The notes: generated by a model from the letters alone, not told the origin. A stretch of DNA of 34,875 nt from Rhizobium sp. (GCA_029865885.1 JARXAK010000169.1:1-34875), one strand, 5' to 3'. Shown: positions 16,325-25,541, numbered from the stretch's first letter. Translations and numbers: made by a program.

Positions 16325-17413
16325 CTAGCGCGTGCCGCGCGAAAGCTTGGCCATCAGCTGCGCGGTGTAATCAACCATTGGAACGATGCGCGAGTAATTG
16401 AGGCGTGTCGGGCCGATCACGCCGACAGCGCCGACGATCCGGTCTTCGCCATCGCGATAGGGCGCCACGATCAGGGACGAACCGGAGAGCGAGAAGAGCT
16501 TGTTCTCAGACCCGATGAAGATGCGCACACCCGGGCCGCTTTCGGCGAGATCGAGGATTTCGATCAGGCTCTCCTTGCGTTCCAGATCATCGAACAGCAG
16601 GCGCAGGCGATCGATGTCGTCCGACCCGGCCAGCCCCTCCAGGAGATTGGCCCTGCCCCGCACGATCAGCCGCGCCGGCTGTTTTTCCGCAACCTCACCG
16701 GACCAAACGGCAAGCCCGCGCTCGACCAGATCCTGAGACAGCGTATCGAGCTCGCTCGCAACCTGGGTCTTCAGGCTTTCGATCTGGCCGCGCAGTTCGC
16801 GCAGCGTCTGGCCCGTCAGATTGGCATTGAGAAAATTGGCGGCTTCCGTGAGTTGGGAGGCGGTGACGCCGGCCGGCAGATCGATGATGCGGTTTTCAAT
16901 CTGGTTGTTTTCGCCGACGAGCACCGCAAGCGCCTTTGTCGGCTCCAGGCGAATGAACTCGACATGCTTGAGGATAGGGTCGTTCTTGGCCGAAATCACC
17001 AAGCCTGCGCCGCGCGACAGTCCGGAGAGCATGCGGCTCGCCTCGGTCAGCATGGCTTCCATCGGCTGGTCGGCACTGGTCGGGCGGATCTGCCGTTCGA
17101 TTTCGTCGCGCTCGCCCTCAGAGAGGTCGCCGACCTGCATGAAGGCATCGACGAAGAAGCGAAGGCCGGCCTGGGTGGGCAGGCGCCCGGCGCTGATATG
17201 GGGCGCATAAATGAGCCCCAGCGCCTCGAGATCGCTCATCACATTGCGCACCGAGGCCGGCGACAGCGACATCGGCAGCAGGCGCGAGAGATTACGGGAA
17301 CCGAGCGGATCGCCGGAATCGAGGTAGGTTTCCACGATGCGACGAAACACCTCCCGGGAGCGGTCGTCCAGGGATGCGGAAACGTCTGCGATTGTTGTCT
17401 TCAGTGATGCCAT
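16325..17413 (-). CDS. hrcA: Heat-inducible transcription repressor HrcA
   Basis: HrcA binds CIRCE inverted repeats (usually before groESL in alphaproteobacteria) and represses heat-shock genes until misfolded protein titrates GroE. The 362-residue product has the N-terminal winged helix (RSREVFRRIVETYLDSGDPLGSR, then SPASVRNVMSDLEALGLI) and the HrcA effector domain ending in VGVIGPTRLNYSRIVPMVDY. The frame is open to a TTG at 17452, but that codon overlaps the -10 of a good promoter, so I use the ATG at 17413; its ribosome-binding site is weak. No CIRCE element is visible before hrcA or grpE, so autoregulation by CIRCE is not supported here. Confidence 0.93.
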   Translation of the reverse strand: MASLKTTIADVSASLDDRSREVFRRIVETYLDSGDPLGSRNLSRLLPMSLSPASVRNVMSDLEALGLIYAPHISAGRLPTQAGLRFFVDAFMQVGDLSEGERDEIERQIRPTSADQPMEAMLTEASRMLSGLSRGAGLVISAKNDPILKHVEFIRLEPTKALAVLVGENNQIENRIIDLPAGVTASQLTEAANFLNANLTGQTLRELRGQIESLKTQVASELDTLSQDLVERGLAVWSGEVAEKQPARLIVRGRANLLEGLAGSDDIDRLRLLFDDLERKESLIEILDLAESGPGVRIFIGSENKLFSLSGSSLIVAPYRDGEDRIVGAVGVIGPTRLNYSRIVPMVDYTAQLMAKLSRGTR

Positions 17414-17451
17414 TGGCGGAGCGGACAGGATCTCAGATGTTTCATGCTGCA

Positions 17452-17480
17452 AATATAGTCACTGGTTACGGGATGACCAA
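17452..17480 (-). promoter_or_regulatory. Promoter of hrcA
   Basis: TTGGTC (17480-17475) and TATATT (17457-17452) are separated by exactly 17 bp on the minus strand. Initiation would fall near 17445, leaving about 30 nt of leader before the ATG at 17413. An inverted repeat AGGGTT/AACCCT (17480-17485 and 17491-17496) abuts the -35 upstream. Confidence 0.6.
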
Positions 17481-17530
17481 GGGTTAATTCAACCCTGCTT
17501 CGCCTCGCGGCGCTGCGGCATGGTTTTTCT

Positions 17531-17559
17531 TTGCAAATGGACGGCTCCCTCCTTAGAAG
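17531..17559 (+). promoter_or_regulatory. Promoter of the rph operon
   Basis: TTGCAA (17531-17536), a 17-bp spacer and TAGAAG (17554-17559). Transcription would begin near 17566, about 19 nt before the rph ATG, with the ribosome-binding site CAGGAG in between. This rules out an rph start further upstream. Confidence 0.55.
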
Positions 17560-17584
17560 GCAACAGACAACTCAGGAGATTGCA

Positions 17585-18301
17585 ATGCGGCCATCCGGCA
17601 GAAAAACCGACCAAATGCGCAAGGTTTCGTTCGAGCGCAATTTTTCCAAGCATGCGGAAGGCTCCTGCCTGGTGAAGTTCGGCGATACGCATGTGCTCTG
17701 CACCGCAAGCCTTGAAGACAAGACGCCGCCATGGCTGCGCAATTCCGGCAAGGGCTGGGTGACGGCGGAATACGGCATGCTGCCGCGTGCCACCGGCGAC
17801 CGCATGAAACGCGAGGCCTCCTCGGGCAAGCAGAGCGGCCGCACCCAGGAAATTCAGCGGCTGATCGGCCGTTCGCTTCGGGCCATCGTCGATCTCGAAG
17901 CGCTCGGCGAACGGCAGATCTCGATCGACTGCGACGTCATCCAGGCGGATGGCGGAACGCGCACGGCTGCCATCACGGGTGCCTGGATTGCCCTGCATGA
18001 CTGCCTGAAATGGATGGAAGCCCGCAACATGATCAAGGTCGAGAAGGTCCTCAAGGACCATATCGCTGCCGTCTCCTGCGGGATTTTCGCAAGCCAGCCG
18101 GTGATCGACCTCGACTATCTCGAAGACTCGGCTGCCGAAACGGATGCGAATTTCGTCATGACCGGTACCGGCGGCATCGTCGAGATCCAGGGAACGGCGG
18201 AAGGCAAGCCCTTCAGCCAGGAGGAATTCCTGACGCTGCTCGGCCTTGCCCGCAACGGCATCGACGAACTGGTTGTCCTGCAGAAACAGGCGATCGGCTG
18301 A
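17585..18301 (+). CDS. rph: Ribonuclease PH
   Basis: RNase PH is a phosphorolytic 3'-5' exoribonuclease that trims tRNA precursors and some rRNA ends. The 238-residue length is standard for the family. Conserved stretches are [19 protein letters not shown] at the N-terminus, the phosphate-binding region with [15 protein letters not shown] (about 86-100) and [16 protein letters not shown] (about 123-138). The ATG at 17585 follows CAGGAG with good spacing. It leads a plus-strand cluster with rdgB (24-bp gap) and hemW. Confidence 0.97.
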   Translation: MRPSGRKTDQMRKVSFERNFSKHAEGSCLVKFGDTHVLCTASLEDKTPPWLRNSGKGWVTAEYGMLPRATGDRMKREASSGKQSGRTQEIQRLIGRSLRAIVDLEALGERQISIDCDVIQADGGTRTAAITGAWIALHDCLKWMEARNMIKVEKVLKDHIAAVSCGIFASQPVIDLDYLEDSAAETDANFVMTGTGGIVEIQGTAEGKPFSQEEFLTLLGLARNGIDELVVLQKQAIG

Positions 18302-18325
18302 GGCGATCGGCAAAAGAGGCCTCAG

Positions 18326-18970
18326 ATGCGCACACTCGACACCCGCACCATCGTCGTTGCCAGCCACAATGCCGGCAAGATCGCCGAGATCGCCGATTTG
18401 ATCGGCCCCTTCGGCTTTTCGGCGAAGTCCGCCAAGGACCTCAACTTCGTTGAGCCCGATGAAACCGGGACGACCTTTGAAGAGAACGCCGCAATCAAGG
18501 CGCTCGCTTCGGCGAAGGCGTCCGGGCTGCCGGCCCTTTCAGACGACAGCGGCCTCGTCATCGACGCACTCGACGGCGCGCCCGGCGTTTATACGGCGAA
18601 CTGGGCCGAGCGCGAGGATGGCAGCCGCGACTTTCCGATGGCTATGGAGAAAGTGGAGACCGCGCTCAAGGAACGCGGGGCAACCGAGCCATCGCAGCGG
18701 ACCTGTCGCTTCGTCAGCGTGCTCTGCCTCGCCTGGCCGGATGGTCACACCGAATTCTTCCGCGGCGAGGTCGAGGGCGTGATTGCCTGGCCGCCGCGTG
18801 GGTCTGCTGGCTTCGGCTACGACCCGATCTTTCAGCCTGAAGGCCATGAGCGCACCTTTGGCGAGATGACGGCAGACGAGAAGCATGGCTGGAAGCCGGG
18901 TGATGCGGCAGCCCTGTCGCACCGGGCGCGGGCCTTCAAGCTCTTCGTCGAAACCTGCCTGGAGGCCTGA
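18326..18970 (+). CDS. rdgB: XTP/dITP (non-canonical purine NTP) pyrophosphatase RdgB
   Basis: RdgB hydrolyses dITP, XTP and ITP to monophosphates, keeping deaminated purines out of DNA and RNA. The 214-residue HAM1-like protein shows the nucleotide-binding SHNAGK motif (residues 13-18), catalytic [11 protein letters not shown] (about 72-82) and the substrate loop [11 protein letters not shown] (about 159-169), all as expected. The start has AGAGGCC upstream. The gene is followed after 4 bp by the hemW start, so the two are probably translationally linked; rph-rdgB-hemW order is common in rhizobia. Confidence 0.96.
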   Translation: MRTLDTRTIVVASHNAGKIAEIADLIGPFGFSAKSAKDLNFVEPDETGTTFEENAAIKALASAKASGLPALSDDSGLVIDALDGAPGVYTANWAEREDGSRDFPMAMEKVETALKERGATEPSQRTCRFVSVLCLAWPDGHTEFFRGEVEGVIAWPPRGSAGFGYDPIFQPEGHERTFGEMTADEKHGWKPGDAAALSHRARAFKLFVETCLEA

Positions 18971-18974
18971 GGCT

Positions 18975-20156
18975 TTGACCGACCGGCCCTTCACGCTTCT
19001 GCCCGACACCGGCGAACCCGGCTTCGGGGTCTATGTGCATTGGCCCTTCTGCGCGGCCAAGTGTCCTTACTGTGACTTCAACAGCCATGTGCGTCACCAG
19101 CCCGTCGACCAAGCGCGCTTCGTTTCGGCCTTCCTCGCCGAACTCAAGGCCGTGCGCGCGCTATCCGGCCCGAAGACGGTCACCAGCGTCTTCATGGGCG
19201 GCGGCACGCCCTCGCTGATGGAGCCCTCGACGGTCGGTGCGATCCTCGACGGGATCGCGGCCAACTGGCACATGCCCGACGGTATCGAGATCACCATGGA
19301 GGCGAACCCGTCCAGCGTCGAGGCGACGCGCTTCCACGGCTACAGGGCGGCTGGCGTCAACCGCGTCTCGCTTGGGGTCCAGGCACTGAACGATCCAGAC
19401 CTCCGCTTCCTTGGAAGACTGCATGACGTCGCGGATGCCCTGAAAGCGATCAAGCTGGCGCGCGAGATCTTTCCGCGCATGTCCTTCGACCTGATCTACG
19501 CCCGTCCGAACCAGACGGTCGAGGCCTGGGAGCGGGAGTTGAAGGAAGCGATCTCCTATGCCGTCGATCATCTGTCGCTCTACCAGCTGACGATCGAAGA
19601 AGGCACCGCCTTCTATGGCCTGCACAAGGCCGGCAGGCTGATCGTGCCGGACGACGAACATGCCGCCACGCTTTATGAGGCGACGCAGGAGATTACCGCG
19701 CGCGAGGGGCTTCCGGCCTACGAGGTTTCCAACCACGCACGCCCGGGTGCGGAGAGCCGTCACAACCTCACCTATTGGCGCTACGGCGATTATGCGGGCG
19801 TCGGCCCCGGTGCGCATGGGCGACTGACCCAGGGGCGGGCGAAGATCGCAACCGTCGCCGAGCGCCATCCGGAGACCTGGCTTTCCGCCGTCGAGCAGAA
19901 TGGCCATGGCATCATCGAACGTGAAGAGCTCGATCATGAAGCCCAGGCCGACGAACTGTTGCTGATGGGGCTTCGGCTGCGCGAAGGCGTCGATCTCGCC
20001 CGTTGGCAGCAACTGTCCGGCCGTGATCCCGATCCGGACAAGGAGCAGTTTCTGCTCGAACAAGGCTTCATCGAGCGGCTCGGCAATTCGCGGCTGCGCT
20101 GCACGCCGCCTGGGATGCTGATCCTCGACGCCGTCGTCGCGGATCTCGCCTGCTGA
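18975..20156 (+). CDS. hemW: Radical SAM family heme chaperone HemW
   Basis: HemW binds heme and a [4Fe-4S] cluster and is thought to insert heme into respiratory enzymes; it was long misannotated as coproporphyrinogen III oxidase. The 393-residue product has the radical SAM cluster motif CAAKCPYC (Cys26, Cys30, Cys33), followed by Asp-Phe rather than the extra Cys of true HemN, which supports HemW. The GGGTPS SAM-binding motif is present (about 75-80), as is the HemW C-terminal domain (LLMGLRLREGVDL). The start is a TTG at 18975; the frame is open further up inside rdgB but without a better site, and GGAGG lies at 18961-18965. It ends 13 bp before a methyltransferase gene. Confidence 0.93.
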   Translation: MTDRPFTLLPDTGEPGFGVYVHWPFCAAKCPYCDFNSHVRHQPVDQARFVSAFLAELKAVRALSGPKTVTSVFMGGGTPSLMEPSTVGAILDGIAANWHMPDGIEITMEANPSSVEATRFHGYRAAGVNRVSLGVQALNDPDLRFLGRLHDVADALKAIKLAREIFPRMSFDLIYARPNQTVEAWERELKEAISYAVDHLSLYQLTIEEGTAFYGLHKAGRLIVPDDEHAATLYEATQEITAREGLPAYEVSNHARPGAESRHNLTYWRYGDYAGVGPGAHGRLTQGRAKIATVAERHPETWLSAVEQNGHGIIEREELDHEAQADELLLMGLRLREGVDLARWQQLSGRDPDPDKEQFLLEQGFIERLGNSRLRCTPPGMLILDAVVADLAC

Positions 20157-20169
20157 GGGGTAAGAGACG

Positions 20170-20907
20170 ATGCCTGTCGATCCAGCCTTTTCCCGCTTCG
20201 ACATGGCCCGTCTCTACGATGCCTTCAACCACCACGGCGAAGACGGGGACTTTTACGAGGATTTCGCCAAAGTTCCCTGCCGCGTGCTCGACATCGGATG
20301 CGGCACGGGGTCGGTGACGCTACGTCTGGCGAAACGCGGGCACCAGGTGACCGGCGTCGATCCGGCAGACGGCATGCTGCAGGTCGCCCGGATGAAAGAC
20401 ACGGAAGGCCGGGTGGACTGGGTTCAGGCCCCCGCGGCCGAGTTCTCACTCACCGACCGCTTCGATCTTGCCATCATGACAGGCCATGTCTTGCAGGTCT
20501 TTCTCGACGATGCCGGGACGCTCGCGGCCTTGCGGAACATTCACAGACACATGAAGACCGGTGGACAGTTGATCCTCGAAAGCCGCAATCCGCTGGCCAA
20601 AGCCTGGGACGACTGGACGCGGGAGAAAACCCGCGAGCAGCGTGTCATCGATGATGTTGGGCCAGTGGAGGTTTTCTATCAGATCAAGGATGTTGACGCC
20701 GAACACGTGACCTTTGATGCGGTCTTCTCGATCGAAACCACGGGGGAGACCCTGGTCAGCGAGAGCCGGCTCAGGTTTGCAAAGGTCGAAACGATCCAGG
20801 GCCTGCTCGCAGCAGCCGGCTTTCGAGAGGTCGAGCTGTTTGGCTGGTGGGATCGCACACCGTATTCGGACATCAGCCCCGAGATCATCGCGATCGCCCG
20901 CGCCTGA
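20170..20907 (+). CDS. Class I SAM-dependent methyltransferase, substrate unknown
   Basis: A 245-residue small-molecule-type methyltransferase with SAM-binding motif I VLDIGCGTGSVT (39-50), acidic motif GVDPADGML and post-motif FDLAIMTGHVLQVFLDD. The C-terminal region contains conserved-looking antiparallel strand segments (TFDAVFSIETTGETLVSES). It lacks the family marks of UbiE, UbiG or BioC, so I assign no substrate. It is preceded by GGGGTAAGAG, which includes a plausible ribosome-binding site, and closely follows hemW. A strong terminator closes the cluster. Confidence 0.85.
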   Translation: MPVDPAFSRFDMARLYDAFNHHGEDGDFYEDFAKVPCRVLDIGCGTGSVTLRLAKRGHQVTGVDPADGMLQVARMKDTEGRVDWVQAPAAEFSLTDRFDLAIMTGHVLQVFLDDAGTLAALRNIHRHMKTGGQLILESRNPLAKAWDDWTREKTREQRVIDDVGPVEVFYQIKDVDAEHVTFDAVFSIETTGETLVSESRLRFAKVETIQGLLAAAGFREVELFGWWDRTPYSDISPEIIAIARA

Positions 20908-20928
20908 ACCAATCTCCGGATATGAAAA

Positions 20929-20970
20929 GGCCACCGCGAACCCGTTGGGATCGCGGTGGCCTCTATCTTT
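20929..20970. terminator. Intrinsic terminator between the methyltransferase gene and dnaA
   Basis: A perfect 11-bp stem, GGCCACCGCGA with TCGCGGTGGCC, around an 11-nt loop, followed by TCTATCTTT on the plus strand. AAAA on the left side gives a short U run for leftward transcripts, so it probably serves the convergent dnaA as well. Confidence 0.85.
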
Positions 20971-20982
20971 ACGACGGCTCGC

Positions 20983-22533
20983 TTACTCGTTGATCAGGCG
21001 GCGCAGCAGTTCGATTTCCTGCGACAGCTTCTGATCGGCCGAGATCAGCTCTTCGATCTTGCGGACGGCATGCAGCACCGTCGTGTGGTCACGACCGCCG
21101 AAGCGACGACCGATCTCCGGGAAGGAGCGCGGGGTGAGCGTCTTCGACAGATACATGGCGATCTGGCGCGGCTTGACGATGACGCGGGTGCGGCGGTTGG
21201 AGACGAGCTCCTGGCGCGAGACGTTGTAATGACGTGCCACGACCCGCTGAATGTCCTCGATGCGGACGCGCTTCTGGTCACCGGCACCAACGAGATGGGC
21301 GAGCAGTTCGTCGACACGTTCGATCGAGAGGTTCGGCTCGAAGGAGCGACGGAAGAGCAGCTGGTTGAAGGCGCCTTCGAGATCCCGGCCGCTGCTGGTG
21401 ATATTGCGGGCCACATGCTCCAGGATCTCGGAAGGAATATCGATCGCCGGATCGTCCTTGCGGGCGACATCCAGGCGCGACTTCATCATGTCGAGGCGCA
21501 TGTCGTAGTCGGGCGCTTCCATCTCGATGGCAACGCCACCCTGGAGGCGCGAACGGACGCGCGGGTCAAGCGATTCCAGCTCCCAGGGCGCACGGTCAGC
21601 GGCGACGACGACCTGCTTGGCGCTGTCGAGCAGCATGTTGAGCAGGTGACAGAACTCGTGCTGGATCATCTTCCCCTGCAGGAACTGCATGTCGTCGATG
21701 ATCAGGAGATCGATGTTGCGCAGCGAGTCCTTGAGCGTCAGGGCGTCGTTGTCGCGGATCGCGGTGGCAAAGCGCCACATGAAATATTCGGCCGTCAGGT
21801 AGACGACACGCGGCTGGCGCGGGCTCTGGATCGCGGCATTGGCGATCGCCTGCAGGAGGTGCGTTTTGCCGAGACCAACGGAGGAGTGGATGAACAGAGG
21901 GTTGAAGCGCACGGCGCCCGCCCCGGCTTCCGCAATGGTCTTGGCAGCGGCAAGCGCCACGCGGTTCGATGCGCCTTCGACGAAGCCGTCAAAGGTATAG
22001 CGGCTGTCGAGCGGTGAGCCGAACAGCGGACCGGCGGTCGTGGCGCGAGAGGTCACAGGCGCGTGGGCCTGAATGGATGCAATCTGCCCGACGGTCTGCG
22101 GACCGCTCTTGCGCGGCGAAGCCGGCTGCGCGGCTTCCATCCCGGCGGGACGTTCATCGACAAGCGGAGTGCGGGTGCTGCGGCTTGCGCTGCGCACCAT
22201 GATTTCGACCTTCAGGATCGAGGGGTCCTCAGCCTGAAAGATCGACGTGATCAGGTCGAGGTAACGGTTGTTGATCCACGACTTCAAAAAAGTCGTCGGC
22301 ACGGTCAACCGCACAACGCTTTTCGATGCAGAGTGGAGCTTCAGGCGTCCAAACCAGCTCTGGTATACGTCGACACCGACCTGAGCCTTCAGCCGCTTGC
22401 TGAAACGGTCAAACAGAGCATCATGCTTCATCTCGGCATTGTCTCCTGCTCCTTCGGAGCATGCGGCGCCGAGCGCCGAATGTGCATTGTCCCCGTTCGC
22501 CAACGCACCGGCCGTCATAGAGTTCATATGCAT
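20983..22533 (-). CDS. dnaA: Chromosomal replication initiator protein DnaA
   Basis: DnaA binds DnaA boxes at oriC and opens the origin when bound to ATP. In the 516-residue product, domain I has the DnaB/SeqA-interaction region ([24 protein letters not shown]), followed by a variable linker. Domain III (AAA+) shows Walker A SVGLGKTH, Walker [10 protein letters not shown] and the sensor region. Domain IV ends with the DNA-binding signature [17 protein letters not shown]. The open frame begins with a TTG at 22548; I chose the ATG at 22533 because GGAAGG lies 8-13 nt upstream. No oriC hallmark (DnaA-box array beside an A/T-rich unwinding element) is visible next to the gene; in many Rhizobiales the origin lies elsewhere. 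dnaA follows rpsT on the same strand across a long non-coding region. Confidence 0.97.
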   Translation of the reverse strand: MHMNSMTAGALANGDNAHSALGAACSEGAGDNAEMKHDALFDRFSKRLKAQVGVDVYQSWFGRLKLHSASKSVVRLTVPTTFLKSWINNRYLDLITSIFQAEDPSILKVEIMVRSASRSTRTPLVDERPAGMEAAQPASPRKSGPQTVGQIASIQAHAPVTSRATTAGPLFGSPLDSRYTFDGFVEGASNRVALAAAKTIAEAGAGAVRFNPLFIHSSVGLGKTHLLQAIANAAIQSPRQPRVVYLTAEYFMWRFATAIRDNDALTLKDSLRNIDLLIIDDMQFLQGKMIQHEFCHLLNMLLDSAKQVVVAADRAPWELESLDPRVRSRLQGGVAIEMEAPDYDMRLDMMKSRLDVARKDDPAIDIPSEILEHVARNITSSGRDLEGAFNQLLFRRSFEPNLSIERVDELLAHLVGAGDQKRVRIEDIQRVVARHYNVSRQELVSNRRTRVIVKPRQIAMYLSKTLTPRSFPEIGRRFGGRDHTTVLHAVRKIEELISADQKLSQEIELLRRLINE

Positions 22534-22602
22534 TTTGCCGCCTTCCAATTCATTCCAGGTGCCGGGCGTTTCTATCGCCGTCCGACAGCCGCTTCATCTC
22601 TA

Positions 22603-22623
22603 GTCGATCCCCACGGGATCGAC
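22603..22623 (-). promoter_or_regulatory. Perfect inverted repeat in the dnaA leader
   Basis: GTCGATCCC and GGGATCGAC are separated by only 3 bp, about 70 nt upstream of the dnaA ATG. As RNA it is a very stable 9-bp stem with a triloop; as DNA it is a near-palindromic operator. It has no U run, so it is not a terminator for the dnaA transcript. Confidence 0.55.
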
Positions 22624-23001
22624 GGTCCCCGAACACATTGCGCCGACTTCAGCCAAAAGCCGGCACAACTCTCCGTCGCCCCCTCACGTCGACGGCAGTG
22701 TCCATCCGTGTGTCATCCTCGTCATGCCACACGTCCTGTCCTCGTCGTGCCCATCAGGCACCAACAAGGCGCAAAACCGCCACCACGCGGAAACAGCTAA
22801 GCTTCCGATGCAATGTCGATCATTTATGAGAAAACGGAATGGAAACACTCCGCTCCGGCAAGAGCGACCCGTCTCGATGGCATTTCCGCCCTTCTGACCG
22901 TCGTTTTCGGCCATTGGCTGGCCCCTTGCTGGAAAACATTAAGGCAGGATCAAAAGCCAAGATCAACACCGTTTTTTGGCCTAGCGCACGCTTCGACCAT
23001 T

Positions 23002-23127
23002 GACTCTTCGTACTTCATTTTCGCGTCACATTCGGGCGAAAAAGAATCGCTTTTGAATCAAGGAGATTCCCAAACGGGCACAAAAGGGGGCGGTAGCAAT
23101 GCGAAAAAATAAAATTTCTCTTGACTC
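23002..23127. promoter_or_regulatory. Cluster of five GANTC (CcrM methylation) sites upstream of dnaA
   Basis: GANTC occurs at 23002-23006, 23044-23048, 23055-23059, 23065-23069 and 23123-23127. The middle three are spaced 11 and 10 bp apart, about one helical turn. CcrM methylates GANTC in alphaproteobacteria, and in Caulobacter the methylation state of the dnaA promoter affects dnaA expression. Confidence 0.6.
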
Positions 23128-23286
23128 GCGAGGGGCGCAACCTCCCCTAGGGTGAAGGGGGCATCGCTCGACACACCTCGCTGAACCCTTTGAAATTACT
23201 GGATTTTTTATGTCATCAGACTGACAAGTTGCACTGCAGCAGGAAAGCCTAAAACATTAATTTCTGGTATCTTGCAGCCACAACGC

Positions 23287-23312
23287 CAAAAAGCCCGGCG
23301 CAAGGCCAGGCT
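23287..23312 (-). terminator. Intrinsic terminator of rpsT
   Basis: On the minus strand AGCCTGGC and GCCGGGCT pair (one G-U) around CTTGC, followed by a U run (TTTTTGG with the last stem base). It lies about 30 nt past the rpsT stop and separates rpsT from the dnaA transcript. Confidence 0.8.
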
Positions 23313-23342
23313 CTTCGAAAATCGTCAAAAAGGTGTCTAAAA

Positions 23343-23609
23343 TTAGACAGCCAGGGCCTTCACACGAGCGGCGAGACGCGAGATCTTGCGCGATGCCGTG
23401 TTGGCGTGAACCACGCCCTTGGTGGCGGCGCGCTGGATCTCCGGCTGAGCTGCCTGGAGGGCGTCCTTGGCAACCGCTGCGTCACCCGAAGCGATGGCTT
23501 CTTCGACCTTGCGGATGAAACCACGGACCCGCGAACGACGAGCCTTGTTGACTGCAGTACGGGCAGCGATCTTGCGGGTCGCCTTCTTCGCCGAAGTTGT
23601 GTTGGCCAT
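23343..23609 (-). CDS. rpsT: Small ribosomal subunit protein bS20
   Basis: S20 is a primary 16S rRNA-binding protein of the 30S subunit. The 88-residue, strongly basic helical protein begins [20 protein letters not shown], typical of the family, and contains the conserved [14 protein letters not shown] and [19 protein letters not shown]. It has its own strong promoter and terminator, so it is probably transcribed alone. rpsT upstream of dnaA is a common alphaproteobacterial order. Confidence 0.97.
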   Translation of the reverse strand: MANTTSAKKATRKIAARTAVNKARRSRVRGFIRKVEEAIASGDAAVAKDALQAAQPEIQRAATKGVVHANTASRKISRLAARVKALAV

Positions 23610-23736
23610 AGATGCCTCTCTCGAAATTCAAACCAAAGCCCACCATCGCCGCGTCGGGTCGTTGCGACCTGCCATACCAGCACTTGGGGAGCTGTTTCAT
23701 GGGAAAGCGCAAAGGCTTTTCCCAACCGTGGGCGGG

Positions 23737-23765
23737 CATATAGCGGGAAAGCGCGTATGCGTCAA
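23737..23765 (-). promoter_or_regulatory. Strong promoter of rpsT
   Basis: TTGACG (23765-23760) and TATATG (23742-23737), with exactly 17 bp between them, on the minus strand. The leader before the rpsT ATG would be about 120 nt, long enough for feedback control by S20. One GANTC site (23770-23774) lies just upstream of the -35. Confidence 0.75.
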
Positions 23766-23800
23766 CGCGGATTCTGAAGGAATCCGTCCCCCGCTTACGC

Positions 23801-24574
23801 TTATCTGTTCTTGAAGGCGGGCTTCCTCTTCTCGACGAAGGCAGCCATGCCTTCCTTCTGGTCTTCGGTCGCGAAGAGCGAGTGGAACAGCCGGCGTTCA
23901 AAGCGCAATCCTTCACTCAAGGTCTGCTCGAAAGCGCGGTTGACGGCTTCCTTGGCCATCATCACTGAAGGCAGCGAAAAGGAGGCAATCTTGGCGGCGG
24001 CTTCGAGCGCCTCGTCCAGCAGACGCTCCGGCTCGACGACGCGCGCCACCAGTCCGGCGCTCTCGGCCTCCGTCGCATCCATCATCCGGCCCGTCAGGCA
24101 GAGATCCATGGCCTTGGCCTTGCCGACGGCGCGGGTCAGGCGCTGCGAGCCGCCCATGCCGGGCATGATACCGAGCGTGATCTCGGGCTGGCCGAACTTT
24201 GCCGTCTTCGAGGCGATGATGAAATCGCACATCATGGCGAGCTCACAGCCACCACCCAGCGCGAAACCGGAGACGGCTGCGATGAAGGGCTTGCGGAAGC
24301 CGGCGATCTGGTCCCAACCGCCGATAAAGTCACCGGTATAGGCGTCGACGAAATCGAGCGACTGCATTTCCTTGATATCTGCGCCGGCGGCAAAGGCCTT
24401 TTCGGAGCCGATCAGCACGACCGCGCCGACGGTGGCATCGGCCTGTAGCTCGGCCAGGAGCTGGCTGAGTTCGCGCATGACGGTCGAGTTCAGCGCGTTC
24501 AGCGCCTGCGGGCGGTTGAGCGTCACGAGCGCGACCCGGTCGCGCCGTTCGATCAGCAGGGTTTCATAGGTCAT
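23801..24574 (-). CDS. Enoyl-CoA hydratase (crotonase family)
   Basis: Expected to add water across the 2,3-double bond of trans-2-enoyl-CoA in fatty acid beta-oxidation. The 257-residue length is that of classic mitochondrial-type hydratases. The oxyanion hole is AAGADIKEM (62-70) and GGGCEL, and both catalytic glutamates are present: Glu111 in [10 protein letters not shown] and Glu131 in [15 protein letters not shown]. Two catalytic glutamates favour a true hydratase over other crotonase-fold enzymes. The ATG at 24574 follows GGGAGGAAGCC, a strong ribosome-binding site. It follows mutM by about 30 bp on the same strand, so the two may be co-transcribed. Confidence 0.9.
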   Translation of the reverse strand: MTYETLLIERRDRVALVTLNRPQALNALNSTVMRELSQLLAELQADATVGAVVLIGSEKAFAAGADIKEMQSLDFVDAYTGDFIGGWDQIAGFRKPFIAAVSGFALGGGCELAMMCDFIIASKTAKFGQPEITLGIMPGMGGSQRLTRAVGKAKAMDLCLTGRMMDATEAESAGLVARVVEPERLLDEALEAAAKIASFSLPSVMMAKEAVNRAFEQTLSEGLRFERRLFHSLFATEDQKEGMAAFVEKRKPAFKNR

Positions 24575-24604
24575 GGCTTCCTCCCTCGCGCGGCCCCAGG
24601 GGCC

Positions 24605-25495
24605 TTATTTCTGGCAGTGACGACAATAGAATGTCGAGCGACCGGATTGAACTATCCTTTCGACGGTACCCCCGCAACCATCCGTGAGGCAGGGCTCCCC
24701 CTCCCGATCATAGGTGCGGAAGGAGTGCTGGAAGTAGCCCAGCGTTCCATCGGCCTGGATATGGTCGCGCAGCGACGAGCCGCCGGCCTGGATCGCATCG
24801 GCAATGACTTCACGGATGGACTGGGTGAGAAGCGCAAGCTCCGCCTTGGGCTTGCCCTTCGCCGTCACCAAGGTGGAGACCTTGCGGGTGGGTGACAGAT
24901 GCGAGCGCCAGAGCGCTTCGCACACATAGATATTGCCGAGACCGGCGATGACCTTCTGGTCAAGCAGCGCGCCCTTCAGCGGCTGGCTACGGCCGGCGAA
25001 ACGGGTCGCCAGATAGTCGGCCGAGAGCATATTGCCCACCGGCTCGGGACCCAGATCCCGGAAGGCCGGATAGGTGTCGAGTTCGGAGCGCGCCATCAAC
25101 TCCATGAAGCCGAAGCGGCGCGGGTCATTATAGACGACGCGAACCGGGCCTTCCGGACGCTGCAGATGAAAGACGACATGGTCGTGCTTTTCGTCCTTGC
25201 TGCGCTCGTGATGGAAGACGCCGGGCAGGCTTGCCCCTTCCTCAGCCTCGATACGGAAGGAGCCGGACATGCCGAGATGGGCGATGACAGTCAGGTCGTC
25301 CTCGAAATCGACGAGCAGGTATTTCGCCCGACGCGACAAGCTCAGAATCCTTCGGCCTTCGACCCTTGCGGCAAAATCGCGCGGCAGGGGGAAGCGCAGG
25401 TCCGGGCGGCGGAGCTCCAGGCGCTGCAATCTCGCACCTTCCATGGCGGGGGCCAGACCGCGTCGGACTGTCTCAACCTCTGGCAATTCCGGCAT
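24605..25495 (-). CDS. mutM: Formamidopyrimidine-DNA glycosylase MutM (Fpg)
   Basis: MutM removes 8-oxoguanine and ring-opened purines from DNA and nicks the abasic site. The 296-residue product starts with the catalytic N-terminus [10 protein letters not shown] (Pro after Met removal, then Glu), has the conserved lysine in [11 protein letters not shown] (about Lys58), the helix-two-turn-helix [12 protein letters not shown] and a C-terminal zinc finger ending [12 protein letters not shown]. The first zinc pair is spaced Cys-x4-Cys (CLTDGC) rather than the usual Cys-x2-Cys, which I believe recurs in rhizobial homologues. It is divergent from ubiE across 137 bp that hold a palindrome. Confidence 0.96.
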   Translation of the reverse strand: MPELPEVETVRRGLAPAMEGARLQRLELRRPDLRFPLPRDFAARVEGRRILSLSRRAKYLLVDFEDDLTVIAHLGMSGSFRIEAEEGASLPGVFHHERSKDEKHDHVVFHLQRPEGPVRVVYNDPRRFGFMELMARSELDTYPAFRDLGPEPVGNMLSADYLATRFAGRSQPLKGALLDQKVIAGLGNIYVCEALWRSHLSPTRKVSTLVTAKGKPKAELALLTQSIREVIADAIQAGGSSLRDHIQADGTLGYFQHSFRTYDREGEPCLTDGCGGTVERIVQSGRSTFYCRHCQK

Positions 25496-25513
25496 TTTTG
25501 CCCATCTTTCTGT

Positions 25514-25541
25514 TTGAACCGCTTGTTTAAAGGTCTATAGA
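25514..25541 (+). promoter_or_regulatory. Candidate promoter of ubiE-ubiB
   Basis: TTGAAC (25514-25519), a 16-bp spacer and TATAGA (25536-25541). The -10 lies inside the palindrome at 25532-25543. Transcription would begin near 25548. Confidence 0.45.

Larger units (their letters stand above)
22534..23286. other. Long non-coding region upstream of dnaA
   Basis: About 750 bp without a convincing gene on either strand. It contains a perfect hairpin sequence (22603-22623), a GANTC cluster (23002-23127), and a weak dnaA promoter candidate on the minus strand (TTGATC at 22966-22961 with CTTAAT after 17 bp). I found no close match to the DnaA box TTATCCACA. The base composition is lower in GC than the flanking genes. 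A 99-codon ORF on the plus strand (22813-23112) has no ribosome-binding site and an unlikely composition. Confidence 0.6.

Noticed and set aside
22813-23112. 99-codon ORF on the plus strand in the dnaA upstream region
   Set aside because: No ribosome-binding site, unlikely composition, and it runs through the GANTC cluster and presumed dnaA control region.
23121-23166. Small RNA promoter on the plus strand (TTGACT followed by CCCTAGGG) antisense to the rpsT-dnaA spacer
   Set aside because: No -10 at acceptable spacing, and no terminator hairpin with a U run downstream on that strand.
22534-23342. Chromosomal replication origin next to dnaA
   Set aside because: No cluster of DnaA boxes (TTATCCACA-like) or A/T-rich 13-mers was found; many Rhizobiales have oriC elsewhere.
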